Below are positions 42,614 through 53,692 of a stretch of DNA of 64,000 bases, one piece after another. The DNA is from Bemisia tabaci (taxonomy: Eukaryota > Arthropoda > Insecta > Hemiptera > Aleyrodidae): positions 3,753,434 to 3,817,433 of the forward strand of contig NC_092795.1 in the NCBI RefSeq assembly GCF_918797505.1, in the 5' to 3' direction. Numbering within the stretch: position 1 is the stretch's first letter; each line of letters opens with the position of its first letter. The notes beneath the pieces were generated by a model, which made no database searches, was not told the origin of the DNA, and saw only the letters and a program-made list of their open reading frames with translations. A program made the translations under genes and the position numbers.

Positions 42614-43047
42614 GTTGCTGGGAAGGTCGGAAGCATTGCCACCGCCGACAACGACGACCCATTTTGCAGATAGGTACTTTCATGGCCGAGCCAAAAATAG
42701 TCGCCCCTGGGTGGAAAATGCAATGCGGGGGATTCTGGGTGCATCCTCAAAGCTCGACTCGGAGCCCGGTGATCCCGATGAGATCACCCTGTTTACAAAG
42801 TGGATGCCGTATCTTCTTCCCGGGACGGAAACTAGGTCAACGCGGAAACGAGTGAGACCTCGCTATCGGGAATTAATCCTCCAAGCCGAAGCTTCTGAAA
42901 AGTGGTCGCAGGGCCGTAACGGCATTTTTATTAGGCCCGCCGATCCCTCCATCCCTCTCCGACCCCCCCCCCCCCCCACGCCCGAGTTGATTAGCTTATC
43001 TCAGCGGTGTCGCTCAGCAGCGAGCCCCCAGCTCCCGACTATTCAAA
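42614..43047. other. GC-rich stretch, no assigned gene
   Basis: The plus-strand frame 42588-43055 (155 codons) begins at an alternative codon inside the F10 copy and is Pro/Arg-rich because of a C15 run near 42965-42979. No motif. Confidence 0.45.
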
Positions 43048-43100
43048 CGTCCTAAGCAAGAAGGCCGTATGATCTTTCCGATGCTGCTATATTTCCTTCA
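43048..43100. mobile_element. solo F2 left end
   Basis: CGTCCTAAGCAAGAAGGCCGTATGATC and GATGCTGCTATATTTCC; no right end follows, and an F3 fragment starts 30 bp on. Confidence 0.7.
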
Positions 43101-43131
43101 ATATGAACGAATTCGATTAGGATTAAGTATA

Positions 43132-43265
43132 AGGACCACATTAAGGAGAAAGGAACCAAGCCACATCAGCTGTTGCCAAACTCAATCAGGAAATGTAATT
43201 TTTTACATGAAAACGGTTGTGCGGATTTTTGTGCAAATTTCAGTGAATTTTCTGCATAGTACGAG
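43132..43265. mobile_element. F3 left half
   Basis: AAGGACCACATTAAGGAGAAAGGAACCAAGCCACATCAGC, then AAAACGGTTGTGCGGATTTTTGTGC and TTTTCTGCATAGTACG. The right arm is absent. Confidence 0.82.
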
Positions 43266-43319
43266 GTTCTTCTTTTTTTCTTTCAATTTGTCTTCGGCAA
43301 CCAAGTCCACATAATTTCC

Positions 43320-43650
43320 TCATAACTTCATCGATTTTCCTTTTCTGTGAAAATTTCGTGCTATATAGTTGGCTTCTTTCTTTTAAAAAAATAAAATAAA
43401 ACATAAGCGATTTTGAAACACCTTAATGGAGATACACGCTCCCGCAGTTTCGCTGACGACATAAATTGCCAAAATGTAAAACGACGTAGCTCCGTTTACA
43501 ACGTTGCAGATCTCCTGCCATACTTCATCTTTTCTCCGGAAAACTGGTTAGTGTAATTTCACTCATAATTCCTCGAATTTTCTTCTCCAGCTGTAGAAAG
43601 AATATTCGGCATAAATTTCAAGCCATAAAAGTGGCCAGTTTTTCTCATGA
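43320..43650. mobile_element. F4 relative, ends rearranged
   Basis: GAAACACCTTAATGGAGATACACGCTCCCGCAGTTTCGCTGACGACAT followed at once by AAACGACGTAGCTCCGTTTACAACGTTGCAGATCTCCTGCCATACTTCATC. Two F4 ends meet head to head here instead of bracketing an interior. Confidence 0.6.
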
Positions 43651-43653
43651 AAA

Positions 43654-43915
43654 CTGGACCGCGCTAAGCAGAAAAGAACCAAACCATACTTCAGCTATTG
43701 CCAAAATCAATTGGGAAATGTAATTATTTACATGAAAAAGGTTGTGCGGATTTTTTTTGCAAATTTCAATGAATTTTCTGCCTAGTTGGAAGCAAATTCC
43801 TTAAAATTTTCAAAAGAATCCACGCAAACGTTATCTTGTAAATAAAATTACATTGCCCAGTTAAATTTTACAATAGCTGATGTGGCTTGGTTCCTTTCTA
43901 TTAAACGCGGTCCAT
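43654..43915. mobile_element. F3 MITE copy
   Basis: TGGACCGCGCTAAGCAGAAAAGAACC at the left; GGTTCCTTTCTATTAAACGCGGTCCA at the right. This copy shows the longest palindrome of the family: the inner GAAAAAGGTTGTGCGGATT has a mirror at ATCCACGCAAACGTTATC. About 260 bp. Confidence 0.88.
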
Positions 43916-43917
43916 TT

Positions 43918-44249
43918 GTGCCTGACGTGCTCACCAATTTCTTGTAGTCCCAAATGCATATCAAGGTTCAGGACATATCATTCTCAGTGGTATAATTTTT
44001 TCGAGTATGTTCGGGATCTCGCAGAACTTGTCAAACTGTTAAATAACTTCTTAAAAAATGTTAAGTTAGTTGTTTTGCGAAGAAGTCTTTTTTTAAATAA
44101 AAAAAAAACATTTTGAAGTTTTTATTGTTAGTTTGACCTGTTCCGCAAGATCGCGAATATATACGAAATTTTACCACTAGGAATGAGGTCCTGAACCTTG
44201 AAACGTATTTCCTTTAGCAAAAAATTGGTGAACACTCCAGGCACATAAA
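43918..44249. mobile_element. foldback MITE, 3 bp from an F3 copy
   Basis: GTGCCTGACGTGCTCACCAATTT is inverted as AAATTGGTGAACACTCCAGGCAC. CAAGGTTCAGGACATATCATTCTCAGTGG pairs with CCACTAGGAATGAGGTCCTGAACCTTG. CGAGTATGTTCGGGATCTCGCAGAACTTGTCAAACTG pairs with TTTGACCTGTTCCGCAAGATCGCGAATATATACG. 332 bp. Confidence 0.85.
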
Positions 44250-44436
44250 TTTAATGCTGATCAATATGATCATTGGGTGCAAAATGCAAATCAGAGGGTA
44301 CAAACGAATTTACAGGGAAAATAGGTCACTAAACTGGAATTAATACCTATATGGGGAGAATATGGACATGTCGGACATTTTGACGTTATGTATGTCTTAT
44401 ATACACGTCTTCCATGGCCCAAAACGGCAGTCAACC

Positions 44437-44658
44437 TACTTTGAAAAAAAAGATTGGTGGCATATACCATTCCTTCACGCTGTATTTTACACAGCGTCAA
44501 TTCGGAGTCAATTCTGCTATAAGAAAGGTATATACTGCCACAGGTAACCATTCTCCTGGCAGAATCGACTTGAAGATTGGTAGAAGGTGCCATTCCTTCA
44601 CGTTGTGTGAAATACAGCGTGAAAAAGTGGTAAATTCTACCAATCTTTTTTTTCAGTG
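44437..44658. mobile_element. F8 MITE copy 2
   Basis: ACTTTGAAAAAAAAGATTGG at the left; CCAATCTTTTTTTTCAGTG at the right. CATTCCTTCACGCTGTATTT and AAATACAGCGTGAAAAAGTGG form the subterminal pair, and GCCACAGGTAACCATTCTCC the centre. Confidence 0.88.
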
Positions 44659-44726
44659 ATGAATTCAAATTGAGCGACTTATTACGACAGTAACGACTCG
44701 TTTTTCGCAAAGCGAGTATTTGAGCC

Positions 44727-44784
44727 GAAGAAATTTGGCAATTTCCGAAGTTTCATACGGCGTTTTTCCTCAGCGTGGCAGTAT
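44727..44784. mobile_element. solo F2 right end
   Basis: GAAATTTGGCAATTTCCGAAGTTTCATACGGCGTTTTTCCTCAGCGTGGCAG is an F2 right arm with no matching left arm nearby. Confidence 0.75.
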
Positions 44785-44837
44785 TGACGGTTGTTTTGAG
44801 CTCCGGTTGAAAAGCCGGGACGAGGACGGGATTCCAA

Positions 44838-44884
44838 CGACGTCGGTGACGTGACGCGACGCGACGACGCGACGACGCGACGAA
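44838..44884 (+). repeat. GC-rich GACGC tandem run
   Basis: GTGACGTGACGCGACGCGAC then GACGCGACGACGCGACGA: about eight 5-8 bp units. The only strongly CpG-dense microsatellite in the window. Confidence 0.85.
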
Positions 44885-45010
44885 TCTCGGCGACCGACTC
44901 TAACGAAATTAGCAGCACTCCTTTAATTCCGCTCTCGGGAGCTTCCGTCTTCGGCGAAAATTTCATCCGGACCCGAGTTTTAATGACTCAAAGCAGACGC
45001 ACATCCCCGC

Positions 45011-45134
45011 TGGACGTATTTAAATCAAAAGGAAGTTTATCCGTTCTAACAAGAGCCCTGAGATTCATAAGAATACATGCATGACAAGGCTCACGTCGCG
45101 ATGGGTATATTTCCTTTCGATTTAAATGTGTCCA
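45011..45134. mobile_element. F7 MITE copy
   Basis: TGGACGTATTTAAATCAAAAGG at the left; CCTTTCGATTTAAATGTGTCCA at the right. GAGCCCTGAGATTCATAAGAATACATGCATGACAAGGCTCACG is the family centre. 124 bp. Confidence 0.85.
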
Positions 45135-45845
45135 AATGGGTTTCCTTATGCTGGCAGGAACTATGCGCGGATGAACTCTCATCAAATGGAACTAAGTACA
45201 TAGAATTTGCTAGCTTTATACTTAGTTTGACTGAGTTCATCGGAAAGAAACCAACCCACACTAAGTTGAAAGTTCCTTAGGAAAGTCCTGCATAAGGCTC
45301 AATGTAGAAAATAAACTGTAGTCCCTATTTCCACATGTCAATTAATAAGTAACATCTGTTTTTCGACTTTCAGTTTTTGGCAGGAGAAAGTATACGGCTG
45401 GTGGAACTCAAAAACATTCTTGACTCAATTTTTTCGAAAATGTGGGTGGTTCCTTTGTGATAAACTCGGTCCAGTTAACCCTTCAATTTAAATGCCACAA
45501 AATGGAACACCAGAGAAGGTACGAATTTTTACAGAAAAGTGGGGAGACATTTTGTGACTAACTTCGAGGCAAAAACGAAGCAGAGCTTGTGGCTACGTCA
45601 ATAGTACATGAAGAGATAAGTCTTGCGATTTTTACTGCGTTGTAAGCCTTAGAGGCTCTGTTACCGAGGATGTTCTCACTTTCAAGGTAAACAATCAATT
45701 TTCATATCATATTTACAAGTTACAAGAGTTAGTGTTGGAAATTTCCAATATATTCAACGTGCTTTGCATTAATTTTTGATAAGTAAACGTGCTTTTCGAT
45801 ACTTTAACTCCAGACTCAGCCGCTCGAAGCGCGAAGAACCTAACG
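45135..45845. other. no recognisable feature
   Basis: AT-rich; no gene or repeat match. Confidence 0.35.
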
Positions 45846-46084
45846 CCGCACAGTGGATCGAGTCGATAGGAGAGGTCGGACAACATTTTGAAACTTTAAA
45901 CGCTGATGACTCCGTTTTAACACAATTTTGAGGTCTTAAAAATGGTCCCATTGGTTTTCTAGTGAAATTTTCTGCAAGAACCACCCCTTGAAATTTAAAA
46001 TTTTAGGAAAATTTTTTCTTAATTTGCAGTTTTAGTAAAAAAATTCATGTCCGACCTCTGCTATTGATTCGGCCCATTGTGCGC
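45846..46084. mobile_element. F5 MITE copy
   Basis: CGCACAGTGGATCGAGTCGATAGGAGAGGTCGGACA at the left; TGTCCGACCTCTGCTATTGATTCGGCCCATTGTGCG at the right. About 238 bp. Confidence 0.9.
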
Positions 46085-46162
46085 CAGGACGTGGATGAGG
46101 TGGAACCGCAAATCCGGGCTCGGCAAACGAGGAGCACACGAGGCAACATATTAAAGGGCGAA

Positions 46163-46293
46163 AATCGTCGCTCCTCTGACGCATAATAGCGTATCTGAAG
46201 TTTCGCATGAGCCCCGGAAAGCATAAAGTTACACGGAGGACAGAGCCCACGTGAAAATAGAGATACGCGCTTAGGTCAGAGGAGGCGACGAAA
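46163..46293. mobile_element. F11 MITE copy
   Basis: TCGTCGCTCCTCTGACGCAT and AATAGCGTATCT at the left; AGATACGCGCTTAGGTCAGAGGAGGCGACGA at the right. CATGAGCCCCGGAAAGCATAAAGTTACACGGAG forms the centre. About 130 bp. Confidence 0.8.
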
Positions 46294-46802
46294 TGTATCC
46301 TCGTCATGGCCATCGGGGTAATAACCGGGGGCGAGAGGATGTCCCGTGAGCCAAGGCATAATAAAATTGTAATATTAAGAGGATGACAGGGGGCCCGCGC
46401 GATTTCAATGCCGACCGGGTCTGATATTTCACTCTCAATATCGCAAGGCGAGGCTTTTGTGATTCAGATCACTCCCGCAGCCACCCCCTTCCTTCCGAGT
46501 TTCCCACCCCTTTGAGGCTCCCACCCCTCGTAAGTCTTGCTACTCCGCGAAAACCACGTAAATCCGCAGGAGATCATGAGTGGATGCGTGGTTTTGGCGG
46601 GCATGCAGGAGGAATCCGGGACGATGATTGGTAATTAGACGTGCCGTTGCTAAATGCGCGTGATAAATGGTCAATTTTCCGCGCTAATTGCACCGGTCCA
46701 ATGCACGAATTGCCAGGCTGCAACTGAGCAGGTTTCATCGAGTTGCCAATCAAGCGGAAATTCAAAACATCCTATGCGTGAAGATGGCTGTGCAATGGGA
46801 CT
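46294..46802. other. no recognisable feature
   Basis: GC-balanced DNA; the frames are short or run into F3 sequence. Confidence 0.35.
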
Positions 46803-47038
46803 GCGTTTCGCTGAAAGGAACCAGCTATTGCCAAATTTAGCTGCGCCATTTAATGTTTTACAAGACAACGATTGTGCGGACTCATTTGAAAACTTTGTAG
46901 AATTTGCTTCGTGCTGTGTATAAAATCCATTGAAATTTGCACAAAAATCTGCACAGCCGTTTTCATGTAAATTATAAAATTGCCCAATTGAATTTTGCAA
47001 TGGATGTGACCGTATCCCTTCCTGATTAAACTGGTCCT
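46803..47038. mobile_element. F3 MITE copy, terminally eroded
   Basis: GCTGAAAGGAACCAGCTATTGCCAAATTTAGC lacks the AAGCCACATC portion. The right end AATTTTGCAATGGATGTGACCG and TTCCTGATTAAACTGGTCC is diverged. CACAGCCGTTTTCATG is the usual inner block. Confidence 0.78.
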
Positions 47039-47396
47039 CACTCCAAGAGCATCTAGTCGCCTGAAATGACAAGCTCTTTGGCAGAAATTCAAGACTGAAA
47101 TCAATGAATTTTCGAGGGATTTCAGATAGGTAAGTTTCAAAGAGACGCCCTAGAGAGAAATAGAAGACGCCCTGCCAAATTGTGGATTGAGGTATTAAGG
47201 CAGGAAATGAGGAGTGCAATCTGCCGGAGGAGCTCTGGCAAGATTGCTGTCATAGGCGGTTGGGTGTCGCAGAGCGCACAGAAGTGCAATAAGAACGACT
47301 TATAGTAGTAGTAAGTTTCAAAGATCTTTCAAGGATTTCAGATACTCTTTTCAACTACATGAAAGAAGTTCGATGCTGAAACATCAGGAGCGCATT

Positions 47397-47628
47397 TGGA
47401 CGGTGAAACTGCTAAAAAGGTGTATCTCGGTTGCGGTGTTTCAAAAGTTCCGCTCTTATTTCATTTTTAAAGACAGATCAAACTCAACGTCAAAGATTAA
47501 CATTTTTATAAAATATTTTTTAGATTGAGATTAAATGCACTAGAGTTTTCAAAACGTGTCATTTAATAGTTTTTCAAGCAAAAATAATGTATGACAGGAA
47601 GTTTGCGACGCCGCAAACCGGAAGCATT
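47397..47628. mobile_element. F4 MITE copy
   Basis: TTGGACGGTGAAACTGCTAAAAAGGTGTATCTCGGTTGCGGTG at the left; AATAATGTATGACAGGAAGTTTGCGACGCCGCAAACCGGAAGC at the right. About 230 bp. Confidence 0.8.
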
Positions 47629-47991
47629 TCTACAGGATCACGGTGGATAAATCGCGCTATTTTTCAGGGAAACAAAAAAACTGCCCACATTCCTTTTTTT
47701 TGAGGGTAGAAAGGTGATAGTAAATTATTTAAGACAGCTACAAAAAAGATGATCCTCAAAATTTTGCGAAAAATGCTTTAACTACTGGGACTATTAGCGA
47801 ACAATCAAGGTACAATTTCGTGAATTGAATCTTAACACTTAATCTCAAAATATTCTAGATTACCTAAAAAAATTTTAAAAAAAGAAAAAAAACCTGCAAC
47901 TGCATGCAATTCGATCTAGGAGGAATATTTTCACACCTCGAATTTTTTTTTTTCTAGAATTGTCCCTCCAATCCCACTCCACATCCCCAAA

Positions 47992-48239
47992 TTGACCGCG
48001 TTTAGCAGAAAGGCACCAAACCACATCAGCTACTGCCAAATTAAACGGGTCAATTTAAATTTTTACAAGGGAACGTCTGAGTGGATTCCTTTGAAAATTT
48101 TAAGGGATTTACTTCTTACTATGCAGAAAATTCACTGAAATTCGCACATAAACCCGCACAACCGTTTTCATTTACAACGTTAAATTAACTAATTTTTAGC
48201 AATGGTGCGGCTGGGTCCTTTTTTTCTGAACGCGGTCCA
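47992..48239. mobile_element. F3 MITE copy
   Basis: TTGACCGCGTTTAGCAGAAAGGCACCAAACCACATCAGC at the left; GGCTGGGTCCTTTTTTTCTGAACGCGGTCCAA at the right; CGCACAACCGTTTTCAT inside. 248 bp. Confidence 0.85.
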
Positions 48240-48714
48240 AATGTCCTTCTCCCCTCCAGCTGTTTGAGGTTCCGGTGAATGGCTCTGGGATTACGCCCGG
48301 AAGTTTTTCACAGGATTAAAAAGCATTTCAAAAGTTCCGCAGCCGAATACTTCAACAAGCGCTATTGACCTGACAGCAAGGCAAGTGTAAGAAAAAAAGA
48401 AACTTAAAATTCGGGTTTCCAGCTCATTCGAGCGAATTTATTTCGATCATCTACATCTTAATGTCCCCAAGGACTCGCTCAACTTTTCGAATACGAACGC
48501 CGCGCAGGGCGGAGACGCAAACGGCTGTGAAGCCCGGGAACAGCTTCTCGGAGTCAAGAGCCGATTCCTTGCATCCCAGACGAAAGAACTTAACTTTGTT
48601 AAGTGTTGTCGAATATCCACTCACAATTTGTATTTATACCCGAAAACCGACAAGAATTTTTTTAGAAAAGAGAAAAGAAAAAACAAGGAACCATGGACGG
48701 GTGAGAAAGAAATA
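48240..48714. other. no recognisable feature
   Basis: The plus-strand frame 48461-48778 is basic, runs into the giant inverted repeat and has no motif. Confidence 0.35.
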
Positions 48715-49902
48715 CAGGGTGAGCGAAAAGTCCCCGACCCCCCCTCTAACTTTTGAACGAATTGAGCTAAGGAAATGAAACTTTGGGAATCATCCTATCT
48801 CAAAGGAGACCATCTTTTGAGGGGGTCAAAATTTTGGTCCCCCGGGGGGACAGGGGCCCCCCAACTTTTTTTTTTCAAATAGCAACCCCTATCTTGTGAT
48901 ACCTCATTCGAAAGAGCATAAAAAACTAAGAATTTTGGCGCAAACCGCAGATCAATATCTCAATTTTTGACCGAGTTATGATAGGTCAAAGGTCAAATTT
49001 GACCTATTTTCAAAAAATCATAACTCCGGTTCAAATTATCGTAAAGAAAAAAATAAAACGGGAAAATTTACCAAATTGTGTTCGCTTTTACGTAAAAATT
49101 GCAGAAATCACTTCGATTTAATTATAAGGGGGGGCTCGGACCCCCAAATACGTCAATTCAAAGGTCATTCAATTTTCCTGCGAAATAAGCCAATTTCCTC
49201 TGGATTTGCCTCCACATTATCTCAGTAAGGTCAAAATCAGTTCAACATTACGTTGGCAAGTCCCCAAATTTCGGGAAAAGTTAAAAAAACGAAATTTAAG
49301 GTGATTAAATTTGACCGTTTAAATTTCGTTTTTTTAACTTTTCCCGAAATTTGGGGACTTGCCAACGTAATGTTGAACTGATTTTGACCTTACTGAGATA
49401 ATGTGGAGGCAAATCCAGAGGAAATTGGCTTATTTCGCAGGAAAATTGAATGACCTTTGAATTGACGTATTTGGGGGTCCGAGCCCCCCCTTAAAATTAA
49501 ATCGAAGTGATTTCTGCAATTTTTACGTAAAAGCGAACACAATTTGGTAAATTTTCCCGTTTTATTTTTTTCTTTACGATAATTTGAACCGGAGTTATGA
49601 TTTTTTGAAAATAGGTCAAATTTGACCTTTGACCTATCATAACTCGGTCAAAAATTGAGATATTGATCTGCGGTTTGCGCCAAAATTCTTAGTTTTTTAT
49701 GCTCTTTCGAATGAGGTATCACAAGATAGGGGTTGCTATTTGAAAAAAAAAGTTGGGGGGCCCCTGTCCCCCCGGGGGACCAAAATTTTGACCCCCTCAA
49801 AAGATGGTCTCCTTTGAGATAGGATGATTCCCAAAGTTTCATTTCCTTAGCTCAATTCGTTCAAAAGTTAGAGGGGGGGTCGGGGACTTTTCGCTCACCC
49901 TG
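48715..49902. mobile_element. giant near-perfect inverted repeat (1188 bp) flanked by TA
   Basis: CAGGGTGAGCGAAAAGTCCC at 48715 is mirrored by GGGACTTTTCGCTCACCCTG ending at 49902. TA precedes the left end and follows the right end, fitting a Tc1/mariner-type TA target duplication. The two arms of about 585 bp pair almost base for base to a loop of roughly 20 bp near 49300-49320. The only differences I spot are one length change in a homopolymer (T10 versus A9) and an ATTAT/ATTTT-type change near 49132 and its mirror. No transposase. The minus frame 49648-49842 is a shadow of the arm. Confidence 0.95.
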
Positions 49903-50934
49903 TATTGTGCTCGTTCGTTGAAGGCCGTAAGAAATAATGGGAATTATGAAGCGCTAGTAACGTCAGCGGCAACGACTAGCAGCGCGGTTTTGAACTCATA
50001 GATCATATTCGATACATCAAACGGGTGATGTTGTATCGATATCGATTAGTTCAAAACATAAAAATAGTCTCTAAAGTCGATTGAGTAATCTGGCGGCGGA
50101 ACGGGGTTTTTTGTGATAGATGTTTGATACATATGAGTACTAATTGGCCTAAAGTGATAAAATTGCTACGAATTTCTCATTTTCAGCTTTTCTGACAAAT
50201 ATCCTAAAATTTTGGTATGAGGTTATGTTCCATTGTTTTGAATCAAACGATACATCGAACTACTATCGAATACGATCCATTAGCACTGTCCACAATTTTC
50301 TTGTCACATGCTCAAAGCTCATGAGCTAGCATACAGTTGACACTTAGTTCTTCTAGATTATAAATGTAAATTCCTACTTTCCAATTTTCCCAAAAGGAAT
50401 CCCACCCACTTTTACATTGTTTCTTATGCAGCTCAAATGAGCACTTCCCATCTTTCCCACCCGTCTTTTGTTCCTCGTAGCACGAATTCGTCCGATTTAG
50501 GTGCGAATTACAGGCAAAGTTCAGCAGTATCGAGGACAGAAATCGAGCGGTCATTTATGCGCGAAAAAATAATTATTTAAGTAAATGTTGCGACCTCCGA
50601 ATCGACTTACATCCCTCCGCCTTGGAGCCGACGGATTGTGAAAAGAAAAAAGGAGGCGAGGAAGGCAAAAAAACCCAAGGGTCAGAGGCTGATCTCTTAA
50701 TTGTAACATCTCCAGCCGAGGACAAAAAACTGTTACAAAAGTTCTTCGTTAATGTCTGAGAAAGAATGAAAACGCCTCTCCTCCATTGACACAAGGACGT
50801 AACAACTCTTCGGGATATGCCTCGGGTGTCCATGTAACTCCATGCTCTTCAGCGTTCACCGGAAAATGAAGTTACGCCTTTCTGTCAGCCAAGTGAGGAA
50901 AAGGCGGTGCTCGTAACGAGGCAAAAGACTTGAC
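49903..50934. other. no gene; fragment shared with 31.9 kb
   Basis: 50395-50480 (CCCACTTTTACATTGTTTCT, CACTTCCCATCTTTCCCACCCGTC) resembles 31945-32000. In the minus frames both read GKDG.CS...KQC.SG.D. It is a small dispersed repeat. A hairpin-like F11 fragment lies at 50830-50890. Confidence 0.45.
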
Positions 50935-51174
50935 GCCGCACAGTGGATCGAGCTAATGGGAGAGGTCGGACAAAATTTGGAAACTTTAACCGCTTAAAAC
51001 TCCGTTTATACCAGACTTTTAAGCTCTAAAAGTGGTCCCATTGGTTTTCTCGTGGAACTTTCCCCTGGAAGCACTCCTGAAAGTTTATAATGTGACGAAA
51101 TAAACATCAAAATTTGCAGTTTTAGTCAAGAATTTCATGTCCGAGCTCTCTAATTGACTCGATCCACCGTGCGT
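50935..51174. mobile_element. F5 MITE copy
   Basis: CGCACAGTGGATCGAGCTAATGGGAGAGGTCGGACA at the left; TGTCCGAGCTCTCTAATTGACTCGATCCACCGTGCG at the right. About 240 bp. Confidence 0.9.
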
Positions 51175-51798
51175 CGTTCCTCCGCCCTCAATTTCTCATA
51201 GAAGTTAATGAAAGGAAAGTAACGAAGCACGTAAACGACGCTAATCGTGAAATATAAAGGAACACCTTCGCGGAATTCACAAAATCATGCACGTCTTAGC
51301 TTTCCCGCATAGCTTTCGTATACTTCTGTTCTATTTGATGAATTATTAATACTTGGATCTAACCCCCCCCCCCCCCTCCTCCAAAACGCGGCCCACGCCT
51401 CGCACTACCAAGAATGGGCCTGTTGCGAGCTGTAGCTAGCGCAAAGAGAAGAGTTGTTTCCTTTACAGAGAGTGGCTCAAAAATTACGACGAGCCTATCG
51501 AAAAAGTCACTCCTAACTTCCACTGCGCGAGAAATATGCAATTTTTAAAGCCTTCCGCTTCAAAAACGATACTTCGGCACGGATGAATATTTCGTAAGAC
51601 GCGCATAAGTCGAGGAGAACACAACGTCAATCAAGGCAGAATTCTCAAAACAAAATAACGTTCCTTTTAATATGTTATTAAACCTTTTTCTTACCGATTT
51701 TTCTAAATTTTGATGATTTTACGCTCATCGTCAGGTGTTTAAACAATTCTAAAAAACTAAAACACTATAATACGCTTTTGTGATTGCAAGTAGTTACT
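51175..51798. other. no gene; C13 run
   Basis: A C13 run lies at 51363-51376; the minus frame over it ends in poly-glycine. No other feature. Confidence 0.35.
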
Positions 51799-52028
51799 GT
51801 TCGATTGCTTCCAGGACTTTATGTCCACCTACATTTCGTCCATTAAATAAATGTCCACCGTTATTTATGTCCACTAAACGTTAAGTCGAGTCTTTATTAA
51901 GTCCAATGATTTAATATCCAACCACGAATATGTCCAAAATTGTCCAAATTGTGGACATGTTATGTCCACATTTTTTTCTTCTCATTCAAATGACAGGAAC
52001 CACCTCAAAAATAAATGCATACTACTGC

Positions 52029-52155
52029 TAATTAGTTAGATAGTATATTTTAAGACGTTCAACGTCACAGGCTATTAACGCCTTTACGCAGAGAATTTTG
52101 AAACTGGGAGTATAAACGAAAATTTAGATTTTTAAATTAAGAGAGGTGAAGAGTT
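52029..52155 (-). pseudogene. 5'-truncated LINE copy inside F13
   Basis: Minus-strand LINE 3' end (SLNL, KI, stop, untranslated part with TTTAGATTTTTAAATTAAGAGAGG on the plus strand) with an AATTAGTTAGATAGT tail complement. Only about 127 bp. Copy 1 of F13 supplies the empty site: ACTACTAC next to CTTCATTCTTAA. Confidence 0.88.
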
Positions 52156-52467
52156 CCTTCATTCTTAAAAACATTTCATTCATGAATCAAGTCATGAAAG
52201 AGAACAGACTCTAAGAGCAGATAAAAACAAATGTTCATGTGTACACTGTACGGATATGATAAGATGAAAACCAAAGCGGGAGCCTAGGAAACGCTCCAAC
52301 GCCAAATTAAACATTTTTCAGTAACAGATGCAGTCAAAATTGAAAGCCCTCTTTAACTAGTTATTTCGTGCGCCATCAATATTGTAGGATACTGTGCAAC
52401 GCCTCTGACGCGAAATAGTTGCTTCAAGCGTTCCGGCGCGGCAGGCACCTAGCGTGACACGCGTATA

Positions 52468-52541
52468 GGCGCCTACAAACCTAACGGGATACTTCACCCG
52501 TTGCGCAATGCGTGAAGTATCCCGTTAGGTTTGTAGGTGCC
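52468..52541. repeat. GC-rich stem-loop of F13
   Basis: GGCGCCTACAAACCTAACGG pairs with CCGTTAGGTTTGTAGGTGCC, as at 19525-19598; one G:T change in the last stem pairs. Confidence 0.9.
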
Positions 52542-53434
52542 AGTGCGCGTTCTGCGCTGCTAACACGCCGCTCCGCTCTGTGTTAGGCTCTAATATTTAA
52601 ACTCGCGGAGTCAGCGTTTTTCAACTCATGATTTTAAAATGTTGTTTGATATAATGTGTTTTTTTGTAGATATAATAGTCGTTCCGTGTCAAATTTAATG
52701 ATTTCCAAAGCATTCAAATTTATTATTTTATGTTTTGGGCTTTTACTGTGCTGCAGTGTGGTGTAAGCGCAACTAAACGCTCAAATTTGGACGTATTTGA
52801 CTCAAGAAGGTCGATGTATAAATAAGTTAAAAACAAAAAATTGCGTGCTTCTTAGTTTTTTCCGCTTTTATTAATTTTTGTACAGTTTCTTTTCACAACT
52901 ACGGCTCATTGAGATTCATATCGATGCCATTGCTTGGAATAGATTTTACAAATATTCACCACGTTTTAAAAATGTAAATGTTTTTAAAATGAAGTAATCA
53001 ATTTCATCTAAAAAAAAAGAATGTGCATTTAAGGCATATTTTACATCAGAAATTTCAAGGATAGAAACGAAACCAAGTATTTACCAAAGACAATTTGAAA
53101 TGATGAATCAAAAGAAGAAATTAACATTTCATTTAAAATATGAGTTACGATAACAACACCTCATTCTCTCTTAATTGTCTCATTTCGATATTGTCAATAT
53201 AATTTTTCTCACGGACTAAAATATGACGCTTGAATTTGATTTTAGTGGACTTTACATTTGTGAACTTAACTTAGTGGACGTTTCAGTAATGGACTTAACA
53301 ATAGTGTGGGCTCTAGAATTGTGGACGTAAAAATTGTGGACGAAAAGTCTGTGGACGTATAAAAAGTGGACATAAAGTCCGTGTACCGTTCGATTTCCCG
53401 TCCGCCTTCGCGATGTGACTAATAACCCGGGTAT

Positions 53435-53692
53435 TCTGCCGTGCTAAGAAAGAACGCCGTATGAGCCTTCAGACGTTGCCAAATTTCCCTCGACAAATCA
53501 CGTATTTTCGGAAAAATTTGTAAATATTTTTCTTCCGATTTTTCTGAGAATTTTCTTCGTACTTTGAGCTATAAAACTTGTGAAAATTTCAAAGAGAAAT
53601 ATTCATAACTTTCTTTAAAAATAGATATTTTCTGAGAGGAGATTTGGCGAAGCCTAAAGGCTTATACGGTGTTCTTCTTTAGCACGGCAGTA
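53435..53692. mobile_element. F2 MITE, well preserved
   Basis: TGCCGTGCTAAGAAAGAACGCCGTATGAGCC and ACGTTGCCAAATTTCCC at the left; AGGAGATTTGGCGAAGCC and TATACGGTGTTCTTCTTTAGCACGGCA at the right. It starts 40 bp after the F13 target duplication. Confidence 0.88.

Larger units (their letters stand above)
51799..53395. mobile_element. F13 element, copy 2, with 8-bp target duplication and a LINE insertion
   Basis: GTTCGATT at 51799-51806 is repeated at 53388-53395, so the element is 51807-53387. It is the reverse complement of copy 1: GCTTCCAGGACTTTATGTCC at its left and GTGGACATAAAGTCC then GTGTACC at its right. The interior matches copy 1 for most of its length (AAACGCTCCAACGCCA, AACACGCCGCTCCGCTCTGTG, GACAATTTGAAATGATGAATC). 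A truncated LINE at 52029-52155 interrupts it at a site that is empty in copy 1. No ORF. Confidence 0.92.

Noticed and set aside
42588..43055. 155-codon plus-strand frame
   Set aside because: Starts inside an F10 palindrome at a non-ATG codon and includes a proline run from a C homopolymer.
44437..44658. Paired inverted repeats read as a rho-independent terminator or riboswitch
   Set aside because: It is a full F8 transposable element with two sibling copies, in a eukaryotic sequence.
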